A stretch of DNA of 64,000 bases from JAEUHZ01 sp964552795 (GTDB lineage Bacteria > Planctomycetota > UBA1135 > GCA-002686595). Shown piece after piece: positions 44,300-55,030 of this stretch. Position numbers and translations under genes: made by a program. The notes below the pieces were generated by a model. The model did no database searches, was not told the DNA's origin, and saw nothing but the letters and a program-made list of their open reading frames with translations. Where the stretch lies: assembly GCA_964552795.1 (NCBI GenBank), contig CAZKIO010000006.1, positions 71,376-135,375 of the forward strand. The letters run 5' to 3'. Position 1 is the stretch's first letter. Every line of letters starts with the position of its first letter.

Positions 44300-45112
44300 T
44301 CAGCCGTAGACGCGTTGCGCGTAGCCCAGCGCCTCGGCCACCGCGGCCAGCGCGGGCGCGCCGTCGACGCGCCGCATCTCGATCGACACCCAGTTGGAGT
44401 AGTCCTGCGCGCGCAGCGCGTCCGCGAACGCCTCGTGCGCGACCGGGCCGCCCGCGCGCAGCGGCGCGAGGTCGGGCTGGCTGGCGTGGAAGTGGCGCAT
44501 CCGGCCGGCGCAATCCGCCAGCTCGCGCGGACCCTCGCCGGCCAGGTGCAGCGCGCCCGCGTCGACGTGCAGGCCGAAGCCCGGATGGCCGACGGCCTCG
44601 ACCAGCGCGCGCGCGTGCACGACGTCGTGGATCCAGTCGGCGCCGTAGCGCGGCGGGTTGGGCTCGATGCACAGGCACGTGCCGGCGTCGTGCGCGACCT
44701 GGCCCAGCGCGCGGAAGAGCGGCAGCGCGATCGCGTCGATGCCGGCCGGCGCGAGCGATCCGACGAGACGGTTCTTGGGCGAACCGAACACCAGCGCGCG
44801 CGCACCCAGCGCGCCGCCCATCTCGATCACGCGCGCGAGGTGCTCGCGCAGCTTCGCGCGCGTGGCCTCGTCGCCGAAGATCGCGAGCTCGTTGCGCCCG
44901 AACAGCAGCGCCTGCATCGCGACGATCTCGACGCCGTGATCGGCCCAGAACAGGCGGTGCCCCTCGGCGTCCTCCGGGCCCCAGGCCGCGGCGTCGGCGC
45001 ACACGCGCCCGGGCACGACCTCGACCCCGCGCACGCCCAGCGCCTCGAGCAGGCGGGCGGCGGCCGGCTCCTCCTCGGCGCTCCAGGCGATGCTCGAGAT
45101 CGCGACCTTCAT
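44300..45112 (-). CDS. Sugar phosphate isomerase/epimerase (xylose isomerase-like TIM barrel)
   Basis: 270 aa. TIM-barrel of the AP-endonuclease 2 family: MKVAISSIAWSAEEE start, VRGVEVVPGRVCAD, MGGALGARALVFGSPKNRL, CLCIEPNPPRYGADWI (metal-binding Glu), HVDAGALHL, MRHFHASQPD (His) and NWVSIEMRR (Glu). These residues fit the metal site of this family. The substrate is presumably a sugar or derivative used by the upstream glycan genes. ATG 45112 overlaps the stop of the epimerase gene (ATGA). It is the last gene of the six-gene operon. Confidence 0.82.
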   Translation of the reverse strand: MKVAISSIAWSAEEEPAAARLLEALGVRGVEVVPGRVCADAAAWGPEDAEGHRLFWADHGVEIVAMQALLFGRNELAIFGDEATRAKLREHLARVIEMGGALGARALVFGSPKNRLVGSLAPAGIDAIALPLFRALGQVAHDAGTCLCIEPNPPRYGADWIHDVVHARALVEAVGHPGFGLHVDAGALHLAGEGPRELADCAGRMRHFHASQPDLAPLRAGGPVAHEAFADALRAQDYSNWVSIEMRRVDGAPALAAVAEALGYAQRVYG

Positions 45113-45882
45113 GACCGGGCCGCGCGCTCGGAGTCGACGAAGCGGCGCAGCGCGTCGAGCACTTGGCGGCGCGTCCGCATGTAGGGGCCGCTGCCGCCGA
45201 ACACGGCCGCGTGGCGCGTGCGGAAGTCGTAGCGCGGCGCGGGCGGCGGCAGCGCGTTCTTGAACTCGATGCCGAAGGCCTCGTGCGCCACCTCGCGCAC
45301 GGAGACCGGCTCGGTGGCGAAATTGACGAGGCCCAGGCCGGCGCGCCGCGCGGCCTCCACGTCGGCCAGGATCGTGGCGAGGTCGTAGAACTGGAACACG
45401 CCGTCCTGGTGGATCGCGTCGACGCGGTTGTCGTGCAGGAGGTCGTAGATCGCGTTCTTCTTGAGGCCCGGACCGAACAGTCCCGGCAGGCGCACGATGG
45501 TCGAGCGCTCGAAGCGCTGGCGCACGAAGTCCTCCAGCAGCAGGCGGTGGCGGCCGTAGGGCTGCCCGGTCCTGCGGTCGAGCACGGTGTCCTCGTCGAC
45601 CTCGATCGGCACGGGGTACACGTCGACGGTCGAGATCAGCACGAACTCGCGCGCCTTCACCTCGCCGAGAACGCGCATCAAGGCCTGCAGCGCGGCCCAG
45701 TCGGCCTCGGGCTCCTTGTTCGCCAGCCACTTCACCGCCGGCGCGCCCGCGCTGACCACGAGGTCCAGCGAGCGTCCGGCGAGATCGGCGACGTTCGAGC
45801 GGTTGTACAGCTCGTCCCAGCGGCCCTGGCGCAGGAGGTTCCCGCCCACGAAGCCCGTGTGGCCGATCAGCGCGGTGCGCAT
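45109..45882 (-). CDS. NAD-dependent epimerase/dehydratase family protein
   Basis: 257 aa. Short extended-SDR protein: IGHTGFVGGNLL as the nucleotide loop, LVVSAGAPA, FVLISTVDVYPV with the catalytic Ser/Thr, and PYGRHRLLLED where the usual YxxxK Lys is His-Arg (YGRHR), so the catalytic lysine is missing. The C-terminal sugar domain is small. It may use a changed mechanism or have a binding role. Its place between two glycosyltransferases and the isomerase points to nucleotide-sugar metabolism. Confidence 0.8.
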   Translation of the reverse strand: MRTALIGHTGFVGGNLLRQGRWDELYNRSNVADLAGRSLDLVVSAGAPAVKWLANKEPEADWAALQALMRVLGEVKAREFVLISTVDVYPVPIEVDEDTVLDRRTGQPYGRHRLLLEDFVRQRFERSTIVRLPGLFGPGLKKNAIYDLLHDNRVDAIHQDGVFQFYDLATILADVEAARRAGLGLVNFATEPVSVREVAHEAFGIEFKNALPPPAPRYDFRTRHAAVFGGSGPYMRTRRQVLDALRRFVDSERAARS

Positions 45883-45916
45883 GCGTTCCCTCGAACCCGT
45901 TGCAAGCCGTCCATCC

Positions 45917-46735
45917 TCACGTGCGCGGCGGATCGTAGCCCACCGTCACGGCGCGCAGCAACGTGCGCAGCACCTTCAGGTTGCCTTTGAGCGGGCTGAT
46001 CTTCGTGGGGGTCTTGCCCTTGGGCGGATAGGTGCGCGTGACCGGCCGTTCCTTGACGCGGAACCCCAGGCGCGCGGCGCGGATCGCCAGGTAGTAGTGC
46101 AGTTCGTAGCCCGCGAACACGTCGCGGAAGGGCTGCACGCGCGCGTCGGACAGGAAGCGCGCGCTGTAGGCGCGGAACCCGTTGGTCGTGTCGGTGTAGC
46201 GGAATCCGGCCGCGATCGACACCAGCGGCGCGTGCAGCAGCATCACGCCGACGTGGCGGCTGAGCGGAGTGTTGATGCCCTTGCCGCCGGGCACGTAGCG
46301 CGAGCCCTGCACGTGGTCCCAGCCCTCGGCCAGATCCGCGGCGAAGCCCGGCAGCGCCGCCATGTCGTCCTTGTCGTTGCCGTCGACGAAGACCGCGCCC
46401 TCGTAGTCTTGTTCCAGGGCCCAGGCCATCGCCATGCGCATCTGCGCCGAGAGCCGTCCCGGACCGGTCTTCGTCAGCAGCGCGCGCACGCCGGTCGAGC
46501 GCAGGAAGCCCGCATCGAGCGACCCGTCCCGGCTGCCGCCGTCGGCGATCACGACGTCGAGATCGGCAGAGTGGGCCTGCATCTTCCCGAGCTGGCGGCG
46601 GATGCGCTCGCCCTCGTCGATCACGGGCACGCACACGCAGAAGCGCGCGCGGCGCGGCGCCAGCTCGAGCACGCGGAACTCGGGCACCTGCCACTCGCGG
46701 TGCTGCAGCGCGTAGACCGGCCCCAGTTCGCTCAC
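45917..46735 (-). CDS. Glycosyltransferase family 2 protein
   Basis: 272 aa. GT-A fold: FCVCVPVIDEGERIRRQLGKM, VVIADGGSRDGSLD, and VFVDGNDKDDMAALPGF in the place of the DxD metal motif, then QGSRYVPGGKG and TTNGFRAYSARFL. Similar to dolichyl-phosphate-mannose-synthase-like transferases. GTG 46735 overlaps the stop of the preceding GT2 gene, so the two transferases are co-translated. There are no membrane segments. Confidence 0.87.
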   Translation of the reverse strand: MSELGPVYALQHREWQVPEFRVLELAPRRARFCVCVPVIDEGERIRRQLGKMQAHSADLDVVIADGGSRDGSLDAGFLRSTGVRALLTKTGPGRLSAQMRMAMAWALEQDYEGAVFVDGNDKDDMAALPGFAADLAEGWDHVQGSRYVPGGKGINTPLSRHVGVMLLHAPLVSIAAGFRYTDTTNGFRAYSARFLSDARVQPFRDVFAGYELHYYLAIRAARLGFRVKERPVTRTYPPKGKTPTKISPLKGNLKVLRTLLRAVTVGYDPPRT

Positions 46736-47715
46736 TGCGCCTCGGCCACCACGTTGCGGCGCTCCTCGTTGGCGATCATGACGGAGCTGTGCCGCTCCTC
46801 GGCCACGAGGTAGGCGGGGCGGTCGCGCGTTTCCTCGAGGATGCGGCCCACGTACTCGCACAGCACGGAAAGGATCGCGAACACCAGGAGGAACATGACC
46901 GCGTGCTGCATCGACAGGGTCACCCAGCCCTCGGCGACGCGCGGCTTCAGCAGCGCGATCGCCGCGATGTACACCATGTACAGGACGTTCAGCGCGCCGC
47001 CGATCAGCCCCAGGATCGTGAAGATGCGCAGCGGGCGGCTGGTGTTGGTGATGATCAGCGACACGCCGCGCTCGATGCCCTCCATCAGGCTGCGCCGGCG
47101 CGGAGGCACGCGCCGCTCGACCGGGCGGTAGGGCAGGTACTCCTGGCGGAAGCCGACCCACGTGCCGATCAGTCGCAGCGCGCGCGACTTGTCCTTGATG
47201 CGCAGCACGGCGTTCATGGCCTGGCGCGTGCAGGCCAGGAACAGCGCCGCGTCGGGGTGCAGGTCCAGCCCCATCCAGCGCCGCACGAGCCAGGCGAACC
47301 CGCGGCGGCCCAGGCGGTACAGCGCGCGCTCGCGCGCCGGGCCCGTGCGCGTGCCGATCACGATGCCGCCGGCCTTGCGCGCGGCCTCGACGAAGTCGGG
47401 CACGAGGCCCGGCGGGTCGCAGTCGGGCTGCAGCACGACGACCACGTCGCCCAGCGTTCCGTCCAGGCCGGCGAGCACCGCGTTCTCGACGCCGAAGGAG
47501 CGCGAGAGGCGCAGGTACCGCACGCACGCGTGCTGCTTCAGGAGTCCGTCGATGACCGCCGGCGTCGCGTCGCGCGAACCGTCGTCGACCAGCACGATCT
47601 CGTAGTTCTCCCAGCGCGTCCTGAGCGCCGCGGCCAGTTCCTCCAGGAACCCCGGCAGGATGTCGGCGTCGTCGGAGAGCGGCACGACGACGGAGACGAA
47701 CAGGCTGGCGTTCAT
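46732..47715 (-). CDS. Membrane-anchored family 2 glycosyltransferase (ArnC/DPM1-like)
   Basis: 327 aa. N-terminal GT2 domain (VSVVVPLSDDADILPGFLEEL, EIVLVDDGSRDATP, VVVLQPDCDPPGL with its acidic motif) and two C-terminal membrane segments (FTILGLIGGALNVLYMVYIAAIAL and AVMFLLVFAILSVLCEYVGRIL). This is the ArnC/GtrB type that loads a sugar onto undecaprenyl phosphate at the inner membrane. The C-terminal EYVGRILEETRDRPAYLV is a family hallmark. ATG 47715 overlaps the stop of the FAD gene. Confidence 0.9.
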   Translation of the reverse strand: MNASLFVSVVVPLSDDADILPGFLEELAAALRTRWENYEIVLVDDGSRDATPAVIDGLLKQHACVRYLRLSRSFGVENAVLAGLDGTLGDVVVVLQPDCDPPGLVPDFVEAARKAGGIVIGTRTGPARERALYRLGRRGFAWLVRRWMGLDLHPDAALFLACTRQAMNAVLRIKDKSRALRLIGTWVGFRQEYLPYRPVERRVPPRRRSLMEGIERGVSLIITNTSRPLRIFTILGLIGGALNVLYMVYIAAIALLKPRVAEGWVTLSMQHAVMFLLVFAILSVLCEYVGRILEETRDRPAYLVAEERHSSVMIANEERRNVVAEAQ

Positions 47716-48872
47716 GGGCGGCGGGCCGCGGAGTCGAGCAACTCGGACACCTCGCGCTCCAGGTCGTACACGTTGTCGATCTTGCCGCCCAGGACGCACA
47801 CCAGGCCGGGCAGACCGCCCGCGTCGCGCAGGAACAGGATCGGACGGCTGTCGTCGGCCTCGCTGGCCGGCAGGACGGCCTTCAGCTCCCACAAGGACCC
47901 GTGTTGGACGAACTCGTTCACCCCAGGAACGTACCGCGCCGCGTCGCGCTGCATGAACAGAAAGTTCGAGCGCTTGCGCGTCTCCTCGAACCACGCGCGC
48001 GCGTCGACGCGGCCTTCGGCGTCCTGCCAGGAGTGGTGGGGGGTGTAGCGCACGTGCGACAGCGTGTGCAGCCCCAGCGGGGGGAAGGGCATGAACGAGA
48101 AGAACGGGCCGCACATCACGGTCACGCCGACCTTCCGGAACGCGGGCGGCACCTCGACCAGGGCCATCTCGGCCAGCTCGATCTTGAGCGGCAGGCGCTT
48201 CAGGCCCGAGCGCCAGAGGAGCCCGTTGAGCTCGGCGTACGTGCAGTTGAAGACGTGGTCGGCTGCGAACTCCAGACGTTCGCCGCCGCGGGCGCGGGCC
48301 TCGGCCACGAGGCGCGGCCGGCCGGCCGCGCCCGGCCGGACGCGTTCCACGTCGACGCCCAGGAGGATCGGCACGCCGGCCGCGTCGAGCTCGCCGCGCA
48401 GCCGCCGCGCCAGCTTGTCCGAATCGAAGGCCCATTCGTCGACTTCCCACACGGCCTCGATGCGGTCCATGTCGAACAGGGAAAGGTGGCGCGGGTCCGG
48501 CGGCCGCAGCGCGGCGCCGATGCGCCGGCAGAACGCCTCGAACTGCGCGCCGGTCACGTTCGAGCGCTGGCGCGGCACGGCGTACAGCTTGGTGAAGGAC
48601 GTGTCGACGCAGTCGGCGTACTCCTCCAGGAAGCGCCCGGAGTTCACGCGCGAGCGCAGCCCGGTCAGGATGCTGCGCGGGTAGTGGTAGCCGTTGTGGA
48701 CGCGCGCCTGGTTGTTGTACGAGGCGCGCCGCAGGATCTCGTCCTGGCGCTCCACGATCGCCACCGACAGGCCGTGGTCGCGGCGCAGCCCCAGAGCCAG
48801 CCAGCAGCCGAACAGCCCGCCGCCGACGATCAAGGCGTCGATGCGTCGCACCGGTTCGGAAGCTGCGTTCAC
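47712..48872 (-). CDS. FAD-dependent oxidoreductase (DAO family)
   Basis: 386 aa. Dinucleotide-binding start RIDALIVGGGLFGCWLAL and VAIVERQDEILRRASYNNQARVHNGYHYPRS, then a substrate domain. Typical of DadA/glycerol-3-phosphate dehydrogenase-like flavoproteins, with specificity unknown. GTG 48872 is used; there is no upstream in-frame ATG that is family-like. The gene lies 19 bases after the 1190-aa membrane protein. In this operon it may oxidise a sugar or lipid-linked intermediate. Confidence 0.85.
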   Translation of the reverse strand: MNAASEPVRRIDALIVGGGLFGCWLALGLRRDHGLSVAIVERQDEILRRASYNNQARVHNGYHYPRSILTGLRSRVNSGRFLEEYADCVDTSFTKLYAVPRQRSNVTGAQFEAFCRRIGAALRPPDPRHLSLFDMDRIEAVWEVDEWAFDSDKLARRLRGELDAAGVPILLGVDVERVRPGAAGRPRLVAEARARGGERLEFAADHVFNCTYAELNGLLWRSGLKRLPLKIELAEMALVEVPPAFRKVGVTVMCGPFFSFMPFPPLGLHTLSHVRYTPHHSWQDAEGRVDARAWFEETRKRSNFLFMQRDAARYVPGVNEFVQHGSLWELKAVLPASEADDSRPILFLRDAGGLPGLVCVLGGKIDNVYDLEREVSELLDSAARRP

Positions 48873-48891
48873 CCGTTGGACTCCGTGCCGT

Positions 48892-51800
48892 TCACCGCGC
48901 CTCGCGAACGAGTTCCGCCCGGCGCACGAGGACGCCGGCTGCCTGGGGCACGATCCACAAGCGGTCGATCGGCCGCGAAACCCAATTGTAGTCGAACGAG
49001 ACCGGCACGGCGCAGCGCGAGTCGCCGACGGGCGCCAGGAAGACCAGGCGCAGGTGGAAGCGTTCGCCCACGCCGGCGTCGACGCGGATCCGCGCCGGTT
49101 GCTGCGTGCGGTTCTCGACGTCGAGGTACAGCAGGACGTGCCCGCGCGGCTCGTCCAGCGGCTCGAAGCGGCTCGGCGGTCCGGGTTCGCCCGGCAACCA
49201 CTGGCCCAGCGCGCGGTGCACGACCCGCGCCGGCGCACCGTCGCGCAGGGGATCCAGCGGCGCGCCCTCGACCAGCGCGTGGTCCGCGAACCGGCGCAGG
49301 ACCCGGCGCGCGCCCGAACCGGCGAAGACCAGTTCATCGCCCAGCTCGATCCGGTCGGCGCCGTCGCCGGTCAGGCGCACGGCTGCGGTCGTGGTGTGGA
49401 TGCCATTGCGCCACGGGCCCGCGCTGACGTCGAGAACGGGAAAGGACTGCGTCGGCGGCCGGGCCTCGCCGGGCGGCGCCAGCTCGAGCGTGCGCAGCGT
49501 CGCGCCGCGCAGCGCCTCGTCGCGTCCCAGGAGCGCGGGCAGGTGGCCGAGCTCGTAGGCCTGCCGGCGCCACGCCGTGCCGCGCACGCGCGCGGCATCC
49601 GGATGCGCGTCCTCCTCGATCGCGAGGCGCGCGCCGGAGAGCGCGGCGGGCAGCCGCACCTCGAGCCGCTCCGGCTCGCCGCCGCCCGGCGCCCAGGCGA
49701 GCGGGAACCAGCGCAACTGCGCCCCGGCGCCCAGGTGCAGCGCGCGCCGTTCGACCGGTCCGTCCGGCAGTTGCCAGGAGATCTCGACCGCCGTGCGCTC
49801 GCGGGCCTCGCCCTCGACGCGCAGGAACCACACGCGGTCGCCATCGGATCCCAGGGCTGCGCGCGATTCCTCGACCGCCCCCGCGGCGGTCACGACGCGC
49901 ACGCGCGTCGATCCCAGCGCGCCGTCGTGCGCGTCCGCGTCGCGGCGCGCGGGCCAACTCCAGACCTGCGCGGCCGCCGCGTCCGCCGGCGGCGAGCGCA
50001 GGGCCCAGTCCTTGCGCACCCAGACCTCCCAGCGCTGCAACGCCAGCGCCGGCTGGTAGTGCTCGTGGACCCATTCGTGGAGGAGCGGCTGGCGCAGTTC
50101 GAAGGGCACGCCGTCCAGGCCCGCGCCCGGTTCGGGAAAGGCGGGTTCGACGTCCGGCGCCTCGACGCTGAGCAGGACGATCGGCACGTCCCATTCGGAG
50201 AGGTCCTCGATCACGCGCCGTTGCAGCCTGTCGCCGCAGGCCAGCATCAGGTGGTTCACCCAGTGCGGCGACGGCTTGTGCGCGAGCCAGTACAGCATCG
50301 GGCAGTTCGAGAGGTCGAGAAACGTCTCGTACTCGGCGAGCTGCGCCTGGAGGAACGGCACGATCGCGCCGCCGTGACGCTCGTGTTCGTACTGCTGGAG
50401 GCGGTCGCGGCGCAGCGTCTCGGCATCCGCCTGCAGGATCGGCCCGGCGGCGAGCCGCCGATCGAGGCGCTCGACGATCACGTCGTTCGAGGGTCGGCCG
50501 AAGCGCGGCGCCTGCGCCGGGTCGAGCAGGAGCATCATCATCGCGGGCACGAGGCCCAGGCCCAGGTGCGCCAGCACCGGGCGCCGCTGGCGCAGGACGA
50601 GCAGCAGCAGCAGTCCCGGCACGATGAATGCGTACGTCGTGCTCATCGTGTTCGCGCCCTCGTACAGCGAATGCCGTCCGAGCGCGCGCGGGAAGAAACC
50701 GAGCTGGTAGATGCAGGCGAACAGGATCACGCCGGCCAGCGCGCCCTCCGCGCTGCCCAGCCGCTCGCCGGCGCGCAGCCGCCACAGCACGATCAAGAGC
50801 GACGCGAACACCAGGGCCGGCAGGCCCAGGTAGTGCCAGCGCGCGACCGCGTCCCAGCCGAAGGCCAGGCGGTCGTAGCCGAAGGCCTGGTTCGTGCCCA
50901 TCAGGAGCAGGACGTCGCCCAGGGGCCGCAGCGGGTTGACGCCGCGCCACGCGCAGGCCAGCGTCCACAGGATCACGCCGGTTCCGGCGACGATCGCGGT
51001 CGAGGAGGCGAACGTGCGCCACGCGGAACGCACGCGGACGTCGTTCAGCATGGCGATCGCGACGAAGCACGCGCTCGTCAGGATCGTCGAGATACCCAGA
51101 TCGAGCCTCCACACGGCCATGAACGCGCACCAGGCGGCGAGGGCGAGCCATCCGCGCCGGTCCGCGCGCCGCACGGCCCAGACCGCCAGGAGCGCGCCCA
51201 GGAGCGGGAACGCGTTGAACGGCGGAACGATGCGGTAGGCGAGAGGCCAGAACCACAACAGCGCCAGCGCGAGCGCGGCCCGCCGCGTGACGAACCACAG
51301 CACGAGGAACAGCGCCGCCGCCTCGATGCCCGGCACGAGCACGTCGTACTGCGCGGCGCCGGCGTGCTCGGTGCCGTTCAACAGCGCGTAGAGGAACCCC
51401 AGCAGCGCGTCGGAGAGCCCGTGACCGTTGAACGTCTCGACGAAGGGCAGGCGTCCGAACTCGAAGAACTGCTGGATGAACAAGCCCGGGTTGCCGCTTT
51501 CGAACAGCTCCGGCGGCGGCAGGCGGACGGGCACGTAGAACCCGCGGCCCAGCCATCCCACCAGGAACAGCGGGATCGCCCACGAGGCGAGCGGCCGCTC
51601 GAGTTCGAACGCGACGCCGCGTGTCGCCGCGCGCGCGGTACGGACGGCGCGTGCCGCGCCGAGCAACGCCAGCAGCACGAGGATCGACACGGTCGATCCC
51701 GTCGTGCCCAGTCCGGATTCCTCGCCTTGCGTGAGGATCGCCGTCTCGCGCGCGACCATCGCCGCCAGGGGCAGGAGCGCGAGGACCAGCAGGCCCGAGG

Positions 51801-52464
51801 TCAGCGCATGCTCGCGGCGTTCGCCCGCCGCGCCCAGGCCCACGGCGCGCGACGCGAGATGGACCAGGAAGGCCGTCGCGGCCACGACTGGCATGGCCCA
51901 CCCGATGCCGTGCCAATCGCGCAACCAGGCCGGCTCGCCCAGATCGTTGGCGAAGGCCAGCAGCGCCATGGCGGCCACGACGAGCCACGCCGTCCACGTT
52001 GCACGCGTATGGGCCGGGCGGCGGAACGCCGCGGCGTCGACCAGGATGGTTGCGAACACCAGCGCCTGGAGCCACACGACCGCGACGAGGCTGGCGGTGC
52101 CCGACGCATTCCACAGCACGAGGAACAACACCCCCAAGCCCAGCCAGGAGAGCCCCTCCACGGCGTCCAGGTCATCCTCGGCGAGGCGGGGCTGCAGCCA
52201 GCGCAGCGCCAGCGCCGCAACCAGCGCCCCGCCCACCGCCGCGAGAATGGCCTGCACGTAGACGACGACCCGTCCGTCGACGTGGATCGCCTGGAGCGTC
52301 GCCATGCCGACCATCCGGTCGCGCAACGTCTCCAGGGGCGCCGTCCCCCGGTCCACGACCCACAGGGCACCGCACGCCGCCGCGAACGCGATCGTCGCGC
52401 CGAGGCGTCGCGCCAGGCTCGCCCAGGGCGTGGGGTCGAGCAGTCGCCCGAGGGGTCCGGTCAT
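48892..52464 (-). CDS. Very large multi-spanning membrane protein, glycan-associated
   Basis: 1190 aa. Roughly 15-18 hydrophobic segments fill residues 20-640, followed by a soluble, beta-rich C-terminal part of about 500 residues (ELRQPLLHEWVHEHY, VWFLRVEGEARERTAVEI, DIELGDELVFAG-like strands). The first half resembles the integral-membrane glycosyltransferase superfamily (GT-C/PMT-like) in topology, with ELFESGNPGLFIQQFFEFG as a possible extracytoplasmic loop, but no DD/DE motif can be confirmed. ATG 52464 gives a short N-terminus; the frame continues 54 codons upstream through the inverted repeat. It leads the six-gene operon and is probably the polymer-related membrane component. Confidence 0.78.
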   Translation of the reverse strand: MTGPLGRLLDPTPWASLARRLGATIAFAAACGALWVVDRGTAPLETLRDRMVGMATLQAIHVDGRVVVYVQAILAAVGGALVAALALRWLQPRLAEDDLDAVEGLSWLGLGVLFLVLWNASGTASLVAVVWLQALVFATILVDAAAFRRPAHTRATWTAWLVVAAMALLAFANDLGEPAWLRDWHGIGWAMPVVAATAFLVHLASRAVGLGAAGERREHALTSGLLVLALLPLAAMVARETAILTQGEESGLGTTGSTVSILVLLALLGAARAVRTARAATRGVAFELERPLASWAIPLFLVGWLGRGFYVPVRLPPPELFESGNPGLFIQQFFEFGRLPFVETFNGHGLSDALLGFLYALLNGTEHAGAAQYDVLVPGIEAAALFLVLWFVTRRAALALALLWFWPLAYRIVPPFNAFPLLGALLAVWAVRRADRRGWLALAAWCAFMAVWRLDLGISTILTSACFVAIAMLNDVRVRSAWRTFASSTAIVAGTGVILWTLACAWRGVNPLRPLGDVLLLMGTNQAFGYDRLAFGWDAVARWHYLGLPALVFASLLIVLWRLRAGERLGSAEGALAGVILFACIYQLGFFPRALGRHSLYEGANTMSTTYAFIVPGLLLLLVLRQRRPVLAHLGLGLVPAMMMLLLDPAQAPRFGRPSNDVIVERLDRRLAAGPILQADAETLRRDRLQQYEHERHGGAIVPFLQAQLAEYETFLDLSNCPMLYWLAHKPSPHWVNHLMLACGDRLQRRVIEDLSEWDVPIVLLSVEAPDVEPAFPEPGAGLDGVPFELRQPLLHEWVHEHYQPALALQRWEVWVRKDWALRSPPADAAAAQVWSWPARRDADAHDGALGSTRVRVVTAAGAVEESRAALGSDGDRVWFLRVEGEARERTAVEISWQLPDGPVERRALHLGAGAQLRWFPLAWAPGGGEPERLEVRLPAALSGARLAIEEDAHPDAARVRGTAWRRQAYELGHLPALLGRDEALRGATLRTLELAPPGEARPPTQSFPVLDVSAGPWRNGIHTTTAAVRLTGDGADRIELGDELVFAGSGARRVLRRFADHALVEGAPLDPLRDGAPARVVHRALGQWLPGEPGPPSRFEPLDEPRGHVLLYLDVENRTQQPARIRVDAGVGERFHLRLVFLAPVGDSRCAVPVSFDYNWVSRPIDRLWIVPQAAGVLVRRAELVREAR

Positions 52465-52498
52465 CGCTGACGCCCCTATCGGCGCAGGGGGTCGGGGG

Positions 52499-52504
52499 AG
52501 CATA
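52499..52504 (-). promoter_or_regulatory. -10-like hexamer TATGCT for the glycan operon
   Basis: TATGCT on the minus strand, 34 bases upstream of the ATG at 52464; it matches the hexamer of the radical SAM gene. No -35 box. Confidence 0.38.
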
Positions 52505-52522
52505 CCGAACCCGGCCTTGGGC

Positions 52523-52659
52523 CTGCACTCGGGGGGTACTGTCCCAGACCATTGTGCCTGCACCATGGCTGGGGCCTGAGGCGGGGCGCCGACCACCGCC
52601 CCTCGTGTCGTTGGGGCAGAAAGCACAATGGTCTGGGACAGTACCCCCCCCGGGTGCAG
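52523..52659. repeat. Inverted-repeat element with 27-bp perfect arms
   Basis: The arms 52531-52557 and 52623-52649 are exact reverse complements, separated by 65 bases; with a mismatch and one offset base the pairing extends to 52523 and 52659. The arm begins GGGGGGTACTGTCCCAGACC. The element has no open frame and lies in the divergent promoter region between the glycan operon and the FHA activator. It looks like a small non-autonomous mobile or REP-type element. Confidence 0.65.
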
Positions 52660-52810
52660 AGCCGTTCACTTCCGCACACGCGGTTGCCCGTCACAAGTTA
52701 ATGACAGGAAGACACTTCCACATTGATCCCTTCGGCCGCCCCGAGGTCTGTTGGGAAACGAACGTTCGGAGTCGGGATAGAGACCGCTCCCCGTGCGGTT
52801 CCACACACCC
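52660..52810. other. Upstream region of the FHA activator, less G+C-rich
   Basis: About 150 bases with lower G+C than the surroundings, including GTCACAAGTTAATGAC (imperfect palindrome, about 52690-52705) and GAACGTTC (about 52760-52767). Either may be an operator, but there is no strong evidence. No gene. Confidence 0.35.
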
Positions 52811-54961
<2,151 letters not shown>

Positions 54962-55015
54962 GCCGATCCCAGGTCGGCGGGCGGACGATTGGAAGCCTGC
55001 CGCCGGGCGAGTGGG

Positions 55016-55021
55016 TAGGGT
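55016..55021 (+). promoter_or_regulatory. -10-like hexamer TAGGGT, apparently leaderless
   Basis: TAGGGT ends 9 bases before the ATG at 55031. A TTGGAA lies upstream but at 21 bases, too far for a normal -35. Confidence 0.38.
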
Positions 55022-55030
55022 GGTTGGACC

